Below are positions 1-9,030 of a stretch of 64,000 bases of DNA, in pieces; the stretch's first letter is position 1; the number at the start of each line of letters is the position of its first letter. Origin of the DNA: an uncultured Clostridia bacterium (lineage in GTDB: Bacteria > Bacillota > Clostridia > Oscillospirales > Ruminococcaceae); assembly GCA_947383835.1 (NCBI GenBank), contig CANDEV010000011.1:20727-84726 (forward strand), in the 5' to 3' direction. The notes beneath the pieces were generated by a model. It saw only the letters and a list, made by a program, of their open reading frames with translations, was not told the origin of the DNA and did not search any database. Both the position numbers and the translations under genes were made by a program.

Positions 1-2
1 CG

Positions 3-2840
3 GTAATAATCCGCACTGATAACGGCAAGGACGCTTTCTACAGCGCAGATACAAACGAGACCATAAACCGCAGTCTTATCGAATACGCCATTGAAGGCGC
101 TCAGGAACGGGGCTTTTACGTATATCTGAATTTCGGTCTTGATTTTGTTCTGGAGCAGCTTGAGGAAATGGAGCTTCAGGCAAGGATAGACAGACTCGCC
201 ATAATAGTGCACAGCTTTACTGTGAAGTACCCTGTTGACGGAATTATTTTGGACGGCTACTATTCCTCAAAAAATGACAGTACGCTCAGCGACTATGTAA
301 AAAACGGCTCAGGGATCGGCTTTGAAAACTGGCTTCTGGACAACGGCGCGTATGTTTTCAGCCTTGCGGCGGACGCTGTGCGGCGGACTAACAACACCGT
401 CCCCGTGGGTATTTCCCTCAACGACGTGTGGGCAAACTACACAACCGAGGAAAACGGCTCGGAGACCGCCGTGAGATTTGAAGCCCTTACGGACGGCTAC
501 GCCGATACTTTAAAGTACATACAAAAGGGTTATGCGGACTTTATCATGCTGAAAGCCGAGGGATCTCTCACGGACGACAAGCTGCCCTTTAATGAGATAG
601 TAAGCTGGTGGAACGGTCACGCCGAGGAGGCGGATATCCCTCTGTACGTCCACCACATAAACGAGCAGATATGCACCGACGCTGACGGCTGGGGTTCTCC
701 CGACGAGCTTGTCAAACAGGTGATCGCTGCGGGGGAATACGGCAAATACGGCGGAAGCGCGTTCAACTCGCTTAAATCCCTTAACTCGGACGTTATGGAG
801 TCCACAAGCGTCCTTATGAAGCATTACGACGACAATATCGACATTGAGGGACTGAACAGCGAGCTTGAAATGACCCTGCCGAAAAAGACCACCTTCAAGA
901 CGGAAGAGCCTACGGTAATTTTTGCAGGTTCCTTCGACCCCAATTTTCCCGTTTATTATCAGGGTGAAGAGATCGTCCTCAATGAGGCGGGACGTTTCTA
1001 TTTTACAGAGGACTTGGACGTTGGCGTGAACACCTTTAAATTCCAGAGCAAGGCAAAGGTTATCACCTACAAGATCACAAGGACGGTAAACGTGCTGAAA
1101 AGCGTCTCGCCGACAGACGAGACAATGAGGGTCGAGGAGCAGTCCACCATTGCGCTTAGCGCGATAGCGTACAGAGGTTCGACCGTTACCGCAAAGGTAA
1201 ACGGCAAGAGTATTTCCCTTAAAGAAGTGGAGGGACAGCTTGACGAGCTTGATCCTAACTCAAACTACACAAAATATGTCGGCTACTACACCGCGCCGAA
1301 CGGCAAGCGGGGCGAGGATATAGACCTTGGCAATATTGAATTTTACGGCACATATTCCACAAGGACAGGAGACTTCAACGAAAACCGTACAGGCGCGCAC
1401 ATTATCGTCAACTCTCTTGCGGAAGTCCTTAACGATTTCACGGGAAGCCTTTTGCGTGTCAATAATGACAACACCATGACCTACAACTACAAGTCCACTA
1501 CCACGAGTCCATCTCCCGACTGCACGCGGCTGCCTGCGGGTACGCTTGATTACATAACAAAAACCGTGACCTACAGCGGCACGGATTATTACCTGACCAA
1601 TTCGGGCAAGCGCATACGGACGAACGCTGTTACCGTTCTTGAAAACCAGCCGCTTGGCAGCAACCCCATTTCCGTTGCGGAGGCAGGCAAGGACGGCACG
1701 GACACGGTCATAAAGCTTAAGACTGCGGTTAAGATACCGTTCACCGTCAGCTACGGAAATCTTTCTTACAGCGACGGAGACAACGGGTATTATTACACCT
1801 CGTCCTTTGATTCAAGCTCGATAACCGTTACATTTGATTATATCACAAGCGTTTCAAGCGGTGATATTTCTTTCCCCGACAGCGCGGTGTTTACAAGCGG
1901 CACCTGGAGCACCTCAAAATCGGGTGAGCTTACCAAAACGCACCTTACTCTGACGCTGCGGCAGGCGGGCATATATAACGGTATTACGGCAACCTATGAC
2001 GGGAACGATAATCTTGTTCTGCGTTTCAACGGATACAGAAACAGCGTAAACGGCGCAACCATAGTTATCGACCCTGGACACGGTTACACAGGCAGGTCGG
2101 CATTCGACCCCGGAGCTATCGGTCACATCAAGGAGCAGACCGCTACCGAAGCAATTTCAAAATATGTGGAGCAGATGCTTTTGGACGAGGGCGCGAACGT
2201 TATACGCCTGAAAACCGAAAGCGAGGTCTACCCCACCGAGACCCGCTCCGACACAGCGAGACAGTATAATCCCGATATGTTTATAGCCATACACTGCAAC
2301 TCGGCGGGACAGTCCGCTCACGGATCGGAAGCCCATTATTTCACACCTTTCTCCCAGCCGCTGGCGAGGTACATTGCCGCCGAGCTTGGCAGCTATCTTT
2401 CTGAGCTGCACGGTTCGACAAGCGGCAACGACCGCGGTGCAAAGTACAATTATTTTTGGGTAACTCTTCAGCAGGATTTCCCCTCTGTGCTTATCGAAAC
2501 GGCGTTTGTAACGAATTACACCGAGGCAATGGCTTTGGCGAATTCCTCCTCACAGCAGAAATTTGCCGCTGCTATAGTAAAGGGAATAAAGCGTTATTTC
2601 GCACGTACGGACTATTCCTGCTACGGCGACGGCAGCGCGGTATGGACGAACACAAGCGGACTTCCGACAGAGACTGTCCCCGTTACCGATACGGAGACCT
2701 CGGCGGAGGAATATCCTCCGGCCGAAACCCAGCTTCCCACCGATGTTGAGACAACCGACCCATGGGCGGAGACAAGCAGCACCGATTTGTACACCATGCC
2801 AGAAAATGATAATAATAATTTCTGGTTTGGGATAAGTTAA
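3..2840 (+). CDS. Glycosidase-like / N-acetylmuramoyl-L-alanine amidase fusion, 5' partial
   Basis: The frame is open from base 3, so the gene starts before the window; the first in-window Met (base 168) is internal. The N-terminal part, to about base 800, resembles GHL10/DUF187-type putative glycosidase barrels (PVDGIILDGYY, then a lysine-rich and Trp-rich core). The middle is beta-rich linker sequence. The C-terminal part, about bases 2055-2610, is an Amidase_3 catalytic domain: IDPGHG (zinc His), the KEQ glutamate, AIHCNS (zinc His) and LIETAFVTN (catalytic Glu). After it comes a Thr/Glu/Pro-rich tail. By family, Amidase_3 enzymes cut the bond between muramic acid and L-Ala in peptidoglycan. 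The protein is probably exported and acts in the wall, but the signal peptide lies outside the window. The amidase call is firm; the N-terminal family is tentative. Confidence 0.85.
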   Translation, partial: VIIRTDNGKDAFYSADTNETINRSLIEYAIEGAQERGFYVYLNFGLDFVLEQLEEMELQARIDRLAIIVHSFTVKYPVDGIILDGYYSSKNDSTLSDYVKNGSGIGFENWLLDNGAYVFSLAADAVRRTNNTVPVGISLNDVWANYTTEENGSETAVRFEALTDGYADTLKYIQKGYADFIMLKAEGSLTDDKLPFNEIVSWWNGHAEEADIPLYVHHINEQICTDADGWGSPDELVKQVIAAGEYGKYGGSAFNSLKSLNSDVMESTSVLMKHYDDNIDIEGLNSELEMTLPKKTTFKTEEPTVIFAGSFDPNFPVYYQGEEIVLNEAGRFYFTEDLDVGVNTFKFQSKAKVITYKITRTVNVLKSVSPTDETMRVEEQSTIALSAIAYRGSTVTAKVNGKSISLKEVEGQLDELDPNSNYTKYVGYYTAPNGKRGEDIDLGNIEFYGTYSTRTGDFNENRTGAHIIVNSLAEVLNDFTGSLLRVNNDNTMTYNYKSTTTSPSPDCTRLPAGTLDYITKTVTYSGTDYYLTNSGKRIRTNAVTVLENQPLGSNPISVAEAGKDGTDTVIKLKTAVKIPFTVSYGNLSYSDGDNGYYYTSSFDSSSITVTFDYITSVSSGDISFPDSAVFTSGTWSTSKSGELTKTHLTLTLRQAGIYNGITATYDGNDNLVLRFNGYRNSVNGATIVIDPGHGYTGRSAFDPGAIGHIKEQTATEAISKYVEQMLLDEGANVIRLKTESEVYPTETRSDTARQYNPDMFIAIHCNSAGQSAHGSEAHYFTPFSQPLARYIAAELGSYLSELHGSTSGNDRGAKYNYFWVTLQQDFPSVLIETAFVTNYTEAMALANSSSQQKFAAAIVKGIKRYFARTDYSCYGDGSAVWTNTSGLPTETVPVTDTETSAEEYPPAETQLPTDVETTDPWAETSSTDLYTMPENDNNNFWFGIS

Positions 2841-2962
2841 AAAAGCAGGAGCTCAAAAGGCTGAACCTTTACCCTTATTGGCATACCTTGTCAATAAGGG
2901 TAAATGGCTCACATGGGTAACAATACTTTCGTATAGTTACCTGCCAAAGCTCCTGTTTTTTA
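2841..2962 (+). ncRNA. Structured 3'-end RNA element, copy A
   Basis: The element begins at the amidase stop codon and ends in a T-run. It has an outer helix (GCAGGAGCT at 2845 with AGCTCCTG near 2948), a 13-bp hairpin (TTTACCCTTATTG 2868-2880 with CAATAAGGGTAAA 2892-2904) and a third hairpin (GGTAAC 2916-2921 with GTTACC 2936-2941). A second copy at 15273-15395 has an almost identical core but a different, still paired, outer helix. The outer helix with its T-run would work as an intrinsic terminator. The function of the conserved core is unknown to me. Confidence 0.6.
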
Positions 2963-4438
2963 CTTGTATTCGCATTTATATTCGGAAAACTCCGCCTTGC
3001 CGTGTACGGCATAAAGCCCCAGCATTACGCCTGTAAAGCAGCTGTCCACCTCGCAGGAAAGATATTTTGTATCGCCGCTGCCCAAATATTTTTCGTCATA
3101 TCCGTCCTCACTGACAAAGAATTTGTAGGAATTATTGTCCCCTCTGACAATAATTCCGGCTTTTGGCGAACTTAGCGGCAGGACGTTCTGTACGTGCTTA
3201 ACGCATCCGATATTAAGCTTCAGTACTGCTTCAAAGCCGTTATCACCGCTGCGGACGGCAATATCATAGTGAGAATTTTCCGTCATATAAACCGTTGCCC
3301 CGCCCTCGGAATGACCCTCCACAGAGACATTGCAGGAAAGCTCAAAGCAGAAATCCTTTTGCCGCATTGCGATAAATGTCGGTGAATCGGTATCGTCAAG
3401 TGTAATATCCGTGCCGTGCAGCACAGCTTTATTTTCCGACAATTCATAGCTGCCGTCAACGGGCTTGCGGAGCTTGCACCAGTCAATACTCCAATCGGTA
3501 TTTTCAAAGGTGTACTCGTTTTGCTGCACCTGCTCAAAATCGCCATTTATTTCGTAGCCTTCGTCGCAGGTACCGTCATGTCCCGCGGTGAACCAGCCGT
3601 CCGAATCAAATTGGACGGGTACCAGAAAAACCTCCCTGCCCAAATTGTGGAACGGCTGCCATATGCCTATTTGACGGAAACCGAGGCAAAGAATGTGCCA
3701 ATCGCCGTTTTTGTCCTGAATGAGGTCGCCGTGCCCTATACCTTGAATTATATAGGGAGCTTTATTGCGGTTGGTGAGAACGGGATTTTTTGCATAACCC
3801 TCAAATTTCCCCCAAACCGAATCTGCGCGGGCGTATGTGATCATATGCCCGTATTCCGTGCCGCCCTCCGCAGCCATAAGGTAGCAGCCTCCGCCGATTT
3901 TGTACATATGGGGACTTTCAAGATAACGTCCTCCCGAACCCTGCCAAATGGTTTTGCTTTTGGAAAGCTTCTCGCCTGTTTCAATATTTATCTCGCACTG
4001 CACCACCCCCGAAACGCCCTCGTCGTCCGCGCCGTTGCTTATGAAAAAAGTCCTGCCGTCTTCAAAATAGAGGGAGGGGTCGATACCGCCCTGCTCCACG
4101 AAGATCGGTTCAGACCACTCGCCGTAAATGTCATCGGTGTAAACATAAAAATTCTTGTGGAGGGTGTCGTTGGTAGTGACCATATAAAATCTTCCGTTAT
4201 TATACCGAATGGTAGGCGCGAAAACTCCGCCCGACGCAGGGATTTTGTCCAGCATTACTTGGCTCTCACGGGTAAGCACATAACCTATCTGCTTCCAGTT
4301 CACAAGGTCTCCGCTTTCAAAAAGCGGTACGCCGGGGAAGTACTGAAAAGAGCTGCAAACCATATAATATCTACCGTTTGCTTCACAAACGCTTGGGTCG
4401 GGATAAAAGCCTTTTACCACCGGGTTTTTGTAGAACAT
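2960..4438 (-). CDS. GH43 family glycoside hydrolase (beta-xylosidase/arabinofuranosidase-like)
   Basis: 492 aa, with no signal peptide, so probably cytoplasmic and acting on imported oligosaccharides. The five-bladed propeller fills the N-terminal 300 residues. The three GH43 carboxylates are visible: base Asp14 in YPDPSV, pKa-modulating Asp120 in GGIDPSL and general acid Glu174 in YLESPH. The C-terminal 180 residues form a second beta-sandwich, as in GH43 subfamilies 11/12. The start has an AAAGGAGAA site just upstream. It lies downstream of two sugar-binding lipoproteins on the same strand, suggesting hydrolysis of the sugar they capture. The linkage specificity (xylan or arabinan) cannot be fixed from sequence. 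Confidence 0.9.
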   Translation of the reverse strand: MFYKNPVVKGFYPDPSVCEANGRYYMVCSSFQYFPGVPLFESGDLVNWKQIGYVLTRESQVMLDKIPASGGVFAPTIRYNNGRFYMVTTNDTLHKNFYVYTDDIYGEWSEPIFVEQGGIDPSLYFEDGRTFFISNGADDEGVSGVVQCEINIETGEKLSKSKTIWQGSGGRYLESPHMYKIGGGCYLMAAEGGTEYGHMITYARADSVWGKFEGYAKNPVLTNRNKAPYIIQGIGHGDLIQDKNGDWHILCLGFRQIGIWQPFHNLGREVFLVPVQFDSDGWFTAGHDGTCDEGYEINGDFEQVQQNEYTFENTDWSIDWCKLRKPVDGSYELSENKAVLHGTDITLDDTDSPTFIAMRQKDFCFELSCNVSVEGHSEGGATVYMTENSHYDIAVRSGDNGFEAVLKLNIGCVKHVQNVLPLSSPKAGIIVRGDNNSYKFFVSEDGYDEKYLGSGDTKYLSCEVDSCFTGVMLGLYAVHGKAEFSEYKCEYK

Positions 4439-4467
4439 AAAAATTCTCCTTTTGTAAAATGTGTTTA

Positions 4468-4654
4468 GAACCTGCCTTCACAAGCTGCGTGTGCGGATTT
4501 TTGACAAGATTTTGCCGATGCCTTGGCAAACAGCCTGCAAAAATCCGTAAAAGCTTTAGCTTTTCGAATACGCGGGTATTTCAAGGATTTTTAACGCAGT
4601 CAGCGGCGAAAGATTGCCGAAAAGACGTGCGCGCAGCTTGTGAAGACAGGTTCT
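4468..4654. repeat. 187-bp inverted-repeat element (MITE-like)
   Basis: The two ends are 28-bp imperfect inverted repeats, 25 of 28 positions matching: AGAACCTGCCTTCACAAGCT at 4468 and its complement ending at 4654. There is no coding capacity. It sits between the GH43 gene and the upstream sugar-binding gene. No clear target duplication was found, so it may be a mobile element or a large intercistronic hairpin. Confidence 0.55.
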
Positions 4655-4673
4655 TCTTTATATTTTACAACAT

Positions 4674-6059
4674 TCAGCGGTTTTCGTCAAGATAATTCTG
4701 CACGCGGTTTTGGATCACTTCGGCGGCTTCCTTTGCGGACTTTTTCCCTGAAAAATATGTCGCCGCCTCCTCGCTGATAATATTGTTTATACCGCTGTTG
4801 TAACGGCTTATATTTTGGGTGCTGTTTATAAAGTCAAGAACCTTTTGAATGTCCTCGTCGGTATTTATACCTATGTTTACCGCTGAAATTCCATTCCAAA
4901 CGGTTTTCTGCTCGTATACCTTTCTGCCGTTATCGTCCTCGTAGTACGGCATTTCCTTTGAAGCCTCAGCAGCCTTTTCAACAGCCGATACCTTTATCGG
5001 GAAACGTTCGCTGTCATTTTTGGCGTAATTGTCCTGATATTCGTCCGAAAGGAAATATTTGAGGAATTCCCAAGCTCCATCAGGGTTGGAAGCCTTTGCT
5101 GCTATGACAAGCTCAAAGTGAGCGTCCAAAACCGCGCCGTTCCCCGCCGCTCCGGGGTAACCCTTTAACGCCACGGGAGTTGTGAACGTTTGCTTCTCCA
5201 TTATGCGAATACTATCGAAATTGCCTATACTGCATATTTTCAGCAGCGTTTCACCGTCGCGGTACGCTTCGTAATAATCGTTCCAGTAGCTGTTGCTGTT
5301 GGCGTTTATCTGTTCAAGGTCGATCTCGCTGGGAAAACGGTCGGCAAATTCCATGAGTCCCACAAAATCCTCGGTCGCAAAGCTGCACTTTCCCGTTCCT
5401 CTGTCGATAAAATTTTCATAGCACAGGCTTACAACGGACGAAAAAAACTCCGCGCTGCTTATGTTTACGGTAAATTCGCCGCCGATAATATTTTTGTCGG
5501 GATTTTCGTCGGCAAAATCAATAAATTCATCGACAGTCCAGCCCGAATTGTTTCCCGCCAGCGAAGCCTTGCCCGCAAGAGTATTTACGCTGAAGCTCGG
5601 TGCAAGCTCATAAAGGCTGCCGTTTGTTTCATAAGCTTTCATCACGCTCTCAAGATAATCGGTACGGCTTACAACCTCGTCATTATCCATAAACCCGTAA
5701 AGGTCGGCAAGAAAACCCTTTGAAATGTAGCTGTCCACAGGCATATACGGGTGCAGTATAATAACGTCGGGAATTTTACCCGCAATAATATCGTTGTTCA
5801 GACGGGTCAGCGGGTCGTCGGGAAAATCCTTTCCGTACTCCGTGACCTCGACCTTATATTCGGTATTTTTTCTGTTGAAATCGCTGACGTCCTTTTTCAA
5901 ACCGTCGTCCATGTATAAAGCGTATGCCGAAACTGTTTTCTTTCCGTCCGACCCGATTTCGGGGACTTGTCCCCCGCCGTTTTTCCCGCATGAGGACATT
6001 CCAAACACCATTGCCGCAGCTAAAACCGCCGCGAAAATTTTCCCTGATATTTTTGACAT
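4674..6059 (-). CDS. Sugar ABC transporter substrate-binding lipoprotein
   Basis: 461 aa. The signal peptide is basic (MSKISGK), then hydrophobic, ending in the lipobox FGMSSC, so the mature protein would be a lipid-anchored extracellular binding protein. The body fits the type 1 extracellular solute-binding family (MalE-like). RBS AAAAGGAGAAATT lies in front of the start at 6059. It is clearly a paralogue of the next gene upstream (6090-7439): same signal peptide, NTDEDxQ motif and near-identical C-terminal EVIQNRVQNYL. No permease or ATPase genes are nearby, so the transporter core must be elsewhere. Substrate unknown; the GH43 neighbour suggests a plant-cell-wall oligosaccharide. Confidence 0.88.
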   Translation of the reverse strand: MSKISGKIFAAVLAAAMVFGMSSCGKNGGGQVPEIGSDGKKTVSAYALYMDDGLKKDVSDFNRKNTEYKVEVTEYGKDFPDDPLTRLNNDIIAGKIPDVIILHPYMPVDSYISKGFLADLYGFMDNDEVVSRTDYLESVMKAYETNGSLYELAPSFSVNTLAGKASLAGNNSGWTVDEFIDFADENPDKNIIGGEFTVNISSAEFFSSVVSLCYENFIDRGTGKCSFATEDFVGLMEFADRFPSEIDLEQINANSNSYWNDYYEAYRDGETLLKICSIGNFDSIRIMEKQTFTTPVALKGYPGAAGNGAVLDAHFELVIAAKASNPDGAWEFLKYFLSDEYQDNYAKNDSERFPIKVSAVEKAAEASKEMPYYEDDNGRKVYEQKTVWNGISAVNIGINTDEDIQKVLDFINSTQNISRYNSGINNIISEEAATYFSGKKSAKEAAEVIQNRVQNYLDENR

Positions 6060-6089
6060 AATAATTTCTCCTTTTATCTTCGATAATTT

Positions 6090-7439
6090 TTACTGTTGTT
6101 CGTTAAGATAATTCTGTACGCGGTTTTGGATCACTTCCGCAACGTCCTCCGCGGACTTTTGCCCCGAAAAATATGCGCCTGCTTCCTCACAGATTATATC
6201 AATAATACTGTCGCTGCAATTTACTTCCGCCGCGCCGCTTATCAGGTCGTACACCCTTTGGTTATCCTCATCGGTGTTGACGCCAATTATTACCTTTTTC
6301 CCTGTATCGCCGATATAGTACGGTTCAACATAATCCTTTTCCTCGCCGTCCCAAACAAGCTTTTTAGCATACTCCGCCTGATCTTCAAGTGTGGAACGCC
6401 TTACGGAAAAAACAAGTTTACCAACGAATTTATTCTGATAGCTTCCGGAAAGAAAATATTTAACAAATTCCCAGCCGCCCTCTGTGTTTGAGCCGTTTGT
6501 AAATATGCAGAACCTTGCGCCGTTTGGCTCTATCATAGAACCGTTGCCGCCCGCCCCGGGGTACCCGATAAAGGTCACTTGATCGCAGAATTGCCCATAT
6601 TCTATTCTGCGAATGTCGCTGAAAGAGAATAAAGCCACAGAGCTAAATGGCATTGTTCCGGTGCGCATGGCGTACAGATGTTTTTGGTAACCGTTCTCGT
6701 CAAACGGCGAACTGACAGGCTTGTGGGGGTACTTATCGCAGAACTCCAAAAGTTTTATAAATTCTTCGCTTTCAAAATTACACGTGCCGCTTATGTAGTC
6801 TATGTAATTGTCACCGCCGCAGGATACAAGCGAACGTAGTATACTGTCGCAGTAGTCCCCTGAGAACGGATCGTCGGGGTACTCGTCAATAAGCTCGATA
6901 AACCTGTCAAGGGTCAAACCCTGCTTCTCACCGACAATAGAGGTCTTTCCCGCTGCGGTACTTATAACAAACGACGTGATAATGCGGTACAGCTTACCGT
7001 CCCGCTCAAAGGCTTTGAAAACGTCGGAAAAATCCCCGCGGCTAAGGTCGGGGTCGTTGTCCATAAGCTCGTAAAAATCCAAAAGCATACCCTTTTGCGC
7101 GTAGCTTTCAAGTGGGAAATCTCCATTATATGTATACAAAAGCACGTCGGGGAATTTTCCCGCCGCTATATCCGAATTAAAATGGGTGAGATACTCGTCG
7201 CCGTATTCCATACTGTACTCCGTAAGCTGCGCCTCGTATTCGCTGTTAAATTTGTTGAACCTTATTATATCATCATAAACTGCGGACGAGCCAACGCTTT
7301 TAGCCCAGACGTTTATGATTTTCTTCCCCTCCTCGGTAAGCTCGGGCTGACGGGATTCGGGGTCGCTTTTCCCGCATGAGGACATTCCAAACAACATTAC
7401 CGCGGCTAAAACTGCCGCGAAAATTTTCCTTGATCTCAT
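6090..7439 (-). CDS. Sugar ABC transporter substrate-binding lipoprotein (paralogue)
   Basis: 449 aa from the ATG at 7439, chosen over the in-frame ATG at 7487 because AGAGAGGG stands just before it and the signal peptide (MRSRKIFAAVLAA, lipobox FGMSSC) then begins properly. Extracellular solute-binding protein, type 1 fold, anchored by an N-terminal lipid. It is the first gene of the operon; the sister gene follows 30 bp later and probably arose by tandem duplication. The two proteins may differ in ligand, since the middle parts have diverged more than the ends. Confidence 0.86.
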   Translation of the reverse strand: MRSRKIFAAVLAAVMLFGMSSCGKSDPESRQPELTEEGKKIINVWAKSVGSSAVYDDIIRFNKFNSEYEAQLTEYSMEYGDEYLTHFNSDIAAGKFPDVLLYTYNGDFPLESYAQKGMLLDFYELMDNDPDLSRGDFSDVFKAFERDGKLYRIITSFVISTAAGKTSIVGEKQGLTLDRFIELIDEYPDDPFSGDYCDSILRSLVSCGGDNYIDYISGTCNFESEEFIKLLEFCDKYPHKPVSSPFDENGYQKHLYAMRTGTMPFSSVALFSFSDIRRIEYGQFCDQVTFIGYPGAGGNGSMIEPNGARFCIFTNGSNTEGGWEFVKYFLSGSYQNKFVGKLVFSVRRSTLEDQAEYAKKLVWDGEEKDYVEPYYIGDTGKKVIIGVNTDEDNQRVYDLISGAAEVNCSDSIIDIICEEAGAYFSGQKSAEDVAEVIQNRVQNYLNEQQ

Positions 7440-7458
7440 AATAAAATCCCTCTCTGAT

Positions 7459-7506
7459 TGTAAACTTACATAGATAAATTTTACCATTGCATTGTTATAA
7501 AGTCAA
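7459..7506 (-). promoter_or_regulatory. Promoter and palindromic operator for the binding-protein/GH43 operon
   Basis: Minus-strand -35 TTGACT (7501-7506), 17-bp spacer, -10 TAAAAT (7478-7483). Near the expected start of transcription lies the palindrome TGTAAGTTTACA (7459-7470). Two TTTTGTAAC direct repeats stand just upstream of the -35. The TGTAA...TTACA core resembles the operator of the binding-protein gene at 13815. Confidence 0.6.
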
Positions 7507-7526
7507 GTTACAAAACGGTTACAAAA

Positions 7527-7581
7527 AGAAGCAAGAGAATTTGACCCGAAGCCTGCTCGGGCAATAAATTCTCTTGCTTCT
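7527..7581 (-). terminator. Intrinsic terminator of the 7595 gene
   Basis: A 16-bp stem (AGAAGCAAGAGAATTT and its complement) with an inner CCCGA hairpin, followed on the minus strand by TTTTTGTAACC. It lies 14 bp beyond the stop codon. Confidence 0.75.
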
Positions 7582-7594
7582 AAAACTCTTGATT

Positions 7595-8299
7595 CTAATA
7601 GAGAAGGTCAATATCCGAAACTTCTTCCCGTTCGGGGACTTGAATGTTTATCATCTGCTCATAGGCTGTCGGCTCGTCCCCCTGCTCCTGCGGGACTTTC
7701 TCCAAGCTTACGGGAGCTTCGATATCCTCTGTGACAATTTCAGCCATATCCTCCGAGGGCGGCTCAATGGGGACAAGCTTTATCCGCTCCGTGCGTTCCT
7801 CCACAAGTTCACCCTCGATATATTCGTCAGCACCGTGGTGCTCCATAGCCGCAAAGGAAATATCCTCCATAGCAGGGTCAAAAAACGGAAAACCGGGAAG
7901 CTCCTTAAGCATTTCCAGATTTGAAATTGCGGAAAAAGCATTTATCTGGCTTAGTCCCGCAATAAGGTAAAGCACTGCTCCGATAGGCGAAAAATCGGAC
8001 TTTGCAAGACATAAAACTACCGCCGCGAAAAATGCCAAAGGCATAGCCGCCATAGTAAAACCGATACGCTTTATGCTGCACCCTATAATTGCCAGGACGG
8101 TAAAAAGTACGCCGAACAGCGTAAAAAGAGCCATGGAAAGCGGCTCGAAAACTGCACAGGCTATCCCGGCAGGCAGAATGACAATGGGGAAAATTTTCCC
8201 GAAAAGTACGGCTCTGTCCGCGGACTTTTTTAATTTTCCCGCCGCTTTATAATGGGCAAGCGGTCTGTTCTCATCGAAAAAAACAGGTTGTTTTTTCAC
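7595..8299 (-). CDS. Predicted membrane protein with acidic C-terminal tail
   Basis: 234 aa from the GTG at 8299, which has GAGGGGGG five bases upstream; a TTG at 8314 is possible but lies within that site. About four hydrophobic segments fall in the first 130 residues (for example FPIVILPAGIACAVF and MAAMPLAFFAAVVLC). The last 90 residues are rich in Glu and Asp and probably cytoplasmic. I do not recognise the family. It sits downstream of the XRE regulator on the same strand, separated by about 100 bp containing a CAGTTGACAGT-type short repeat. Confidence 0.7.
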   Translation of the reverse strand: MKKQPVFFDENRPLAHYKAAGKLKKSADRAVLFGKIFPIVILPAGIACAVFEPLSMALFTLFGVLFTVLAIIGCSIKRIGFTMAAMPLAFFAAVVLCLAKSDFSPIGAVLYLIAGLSQINAFSAISNLEMLKELPGFPFFDPAMEDISFAAMEHHGADEYIEGELVEERTERIKLVPIEPPSEDMAEIVTEDIEAPVSLEKVPQEQGDEPTAYEQMINIQVPEREEVSDIDLLY

Positions 8300-8404
8300 G
8301 TTGACCCCCCTCAATACAGTATACAGTTGACAGTGTATAATTTAATATACAATAACTTTGCCAATCAAACTTATTGTAACATATTTTTACAAATAAATCA
8401 AGCG

Positions 8405-8974
8405 TCAACTATCAACTGTCATCAGCTCCGCGTAATATTTTGCAAGCTTTTCCGCAAGCACGCTGACAAGTTTTATCGCCTCGGCTTTCAGGGCGGGATT
8501 GGCGTAAAATCCCCGCTCCGCAAGAGCGGCGGACTCCTTAGCGTACTCCACAGCATTTACGGTATTTTCCTCAGAAAGCTCCTCCGCAAGCCGCAAAAGA
8601 CATCTTGCCTTTACCGCGTAAAATTCGTCACGAAGCTCCCCCCAATCCTCTTCTGTACCTATTTCGGCGGCAGCCTCGCGGTATCTTCCGTCACAGTAAA
8701 GCTTTTTGGTCCTCACAAGCTTTTCGGCGGGAGCTCCCTGCTCACCGCGGGACTCTTCAAAAAGCTCCGAGCCTGTGGGCGGCATAAGCTCCGATATTGG
8801 AATATCCAGCGTTTCGGCAAGATATTCCAAGGTTTTAACGGACGGCGTGGCTGCTCCGCTTTCTATCTGACTAAGCATATTTCTTGTTATAAAATCGCCC
8901 ACGACCTCGCTTTGGGTCATTTTTTTTGAGATACGGGCTTCCTTTATCCTTTTTCCTCGTTCGGCAGCGGTCAT
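8405..8974 (-). CDS. XRE-family transcriptional regulator with TPR-like C-terminal part
   Basis: 189 aa. An HTH_3 domain fills residues 7-62 (KMTQSEVVGD, MLSQIESGAATPS). The rest is helical with TPR-like spacing and may bind a ligand or partner. Start at 8974 has GAGGAGG upstream. The long 5' leader contains a strong hairpin (9031-9074). The palindrome GTAAATAACATTTAC lies just after the -10 of its promoter and recurs after two promoters that point away to the NfeD/flotillin genes, so I infer that it binds this site, controls itself and controls that operon. Binding is not proven by sequence. Confidence 0.88.
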   Translation of the reverse strand: MTAAERGKRIKEARISKKMTQSEVVGDFITRNMLSQIESGAATPSVKTLEYLAETLDIPISELMPPTGSELFEESRGEQGAPAEKLVRTKKLYCDGRYREAAAEIGTEEDWGELRDEFYAVKARCLLRLAEELSEENTVNAVEYAKESAALAERGFYANPALKAEAIKLVSVLAEKLAKYYAELMTVDS

Positions 8975-9030
8975 TATCAGAACCTCCTCGGTAAAAATTC
9001 TTGCATTTTTATGTAAACCGTTTACTTGCT

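Noticed and set aside
2841..2962. Simple intrinsic terminator as the full explanation of the 3' element
   Set aside because: The inner core of about 85 bases is nearly identical in the two copies, far more than termination requires, while the terminator stem itself varies.
3416..4468. A 350-codon open frame on the plus strand opposite the GH43 gene
   Set aside because: It is the shadow of the GH43 frame; no ribosome site and no recognisable protein features.
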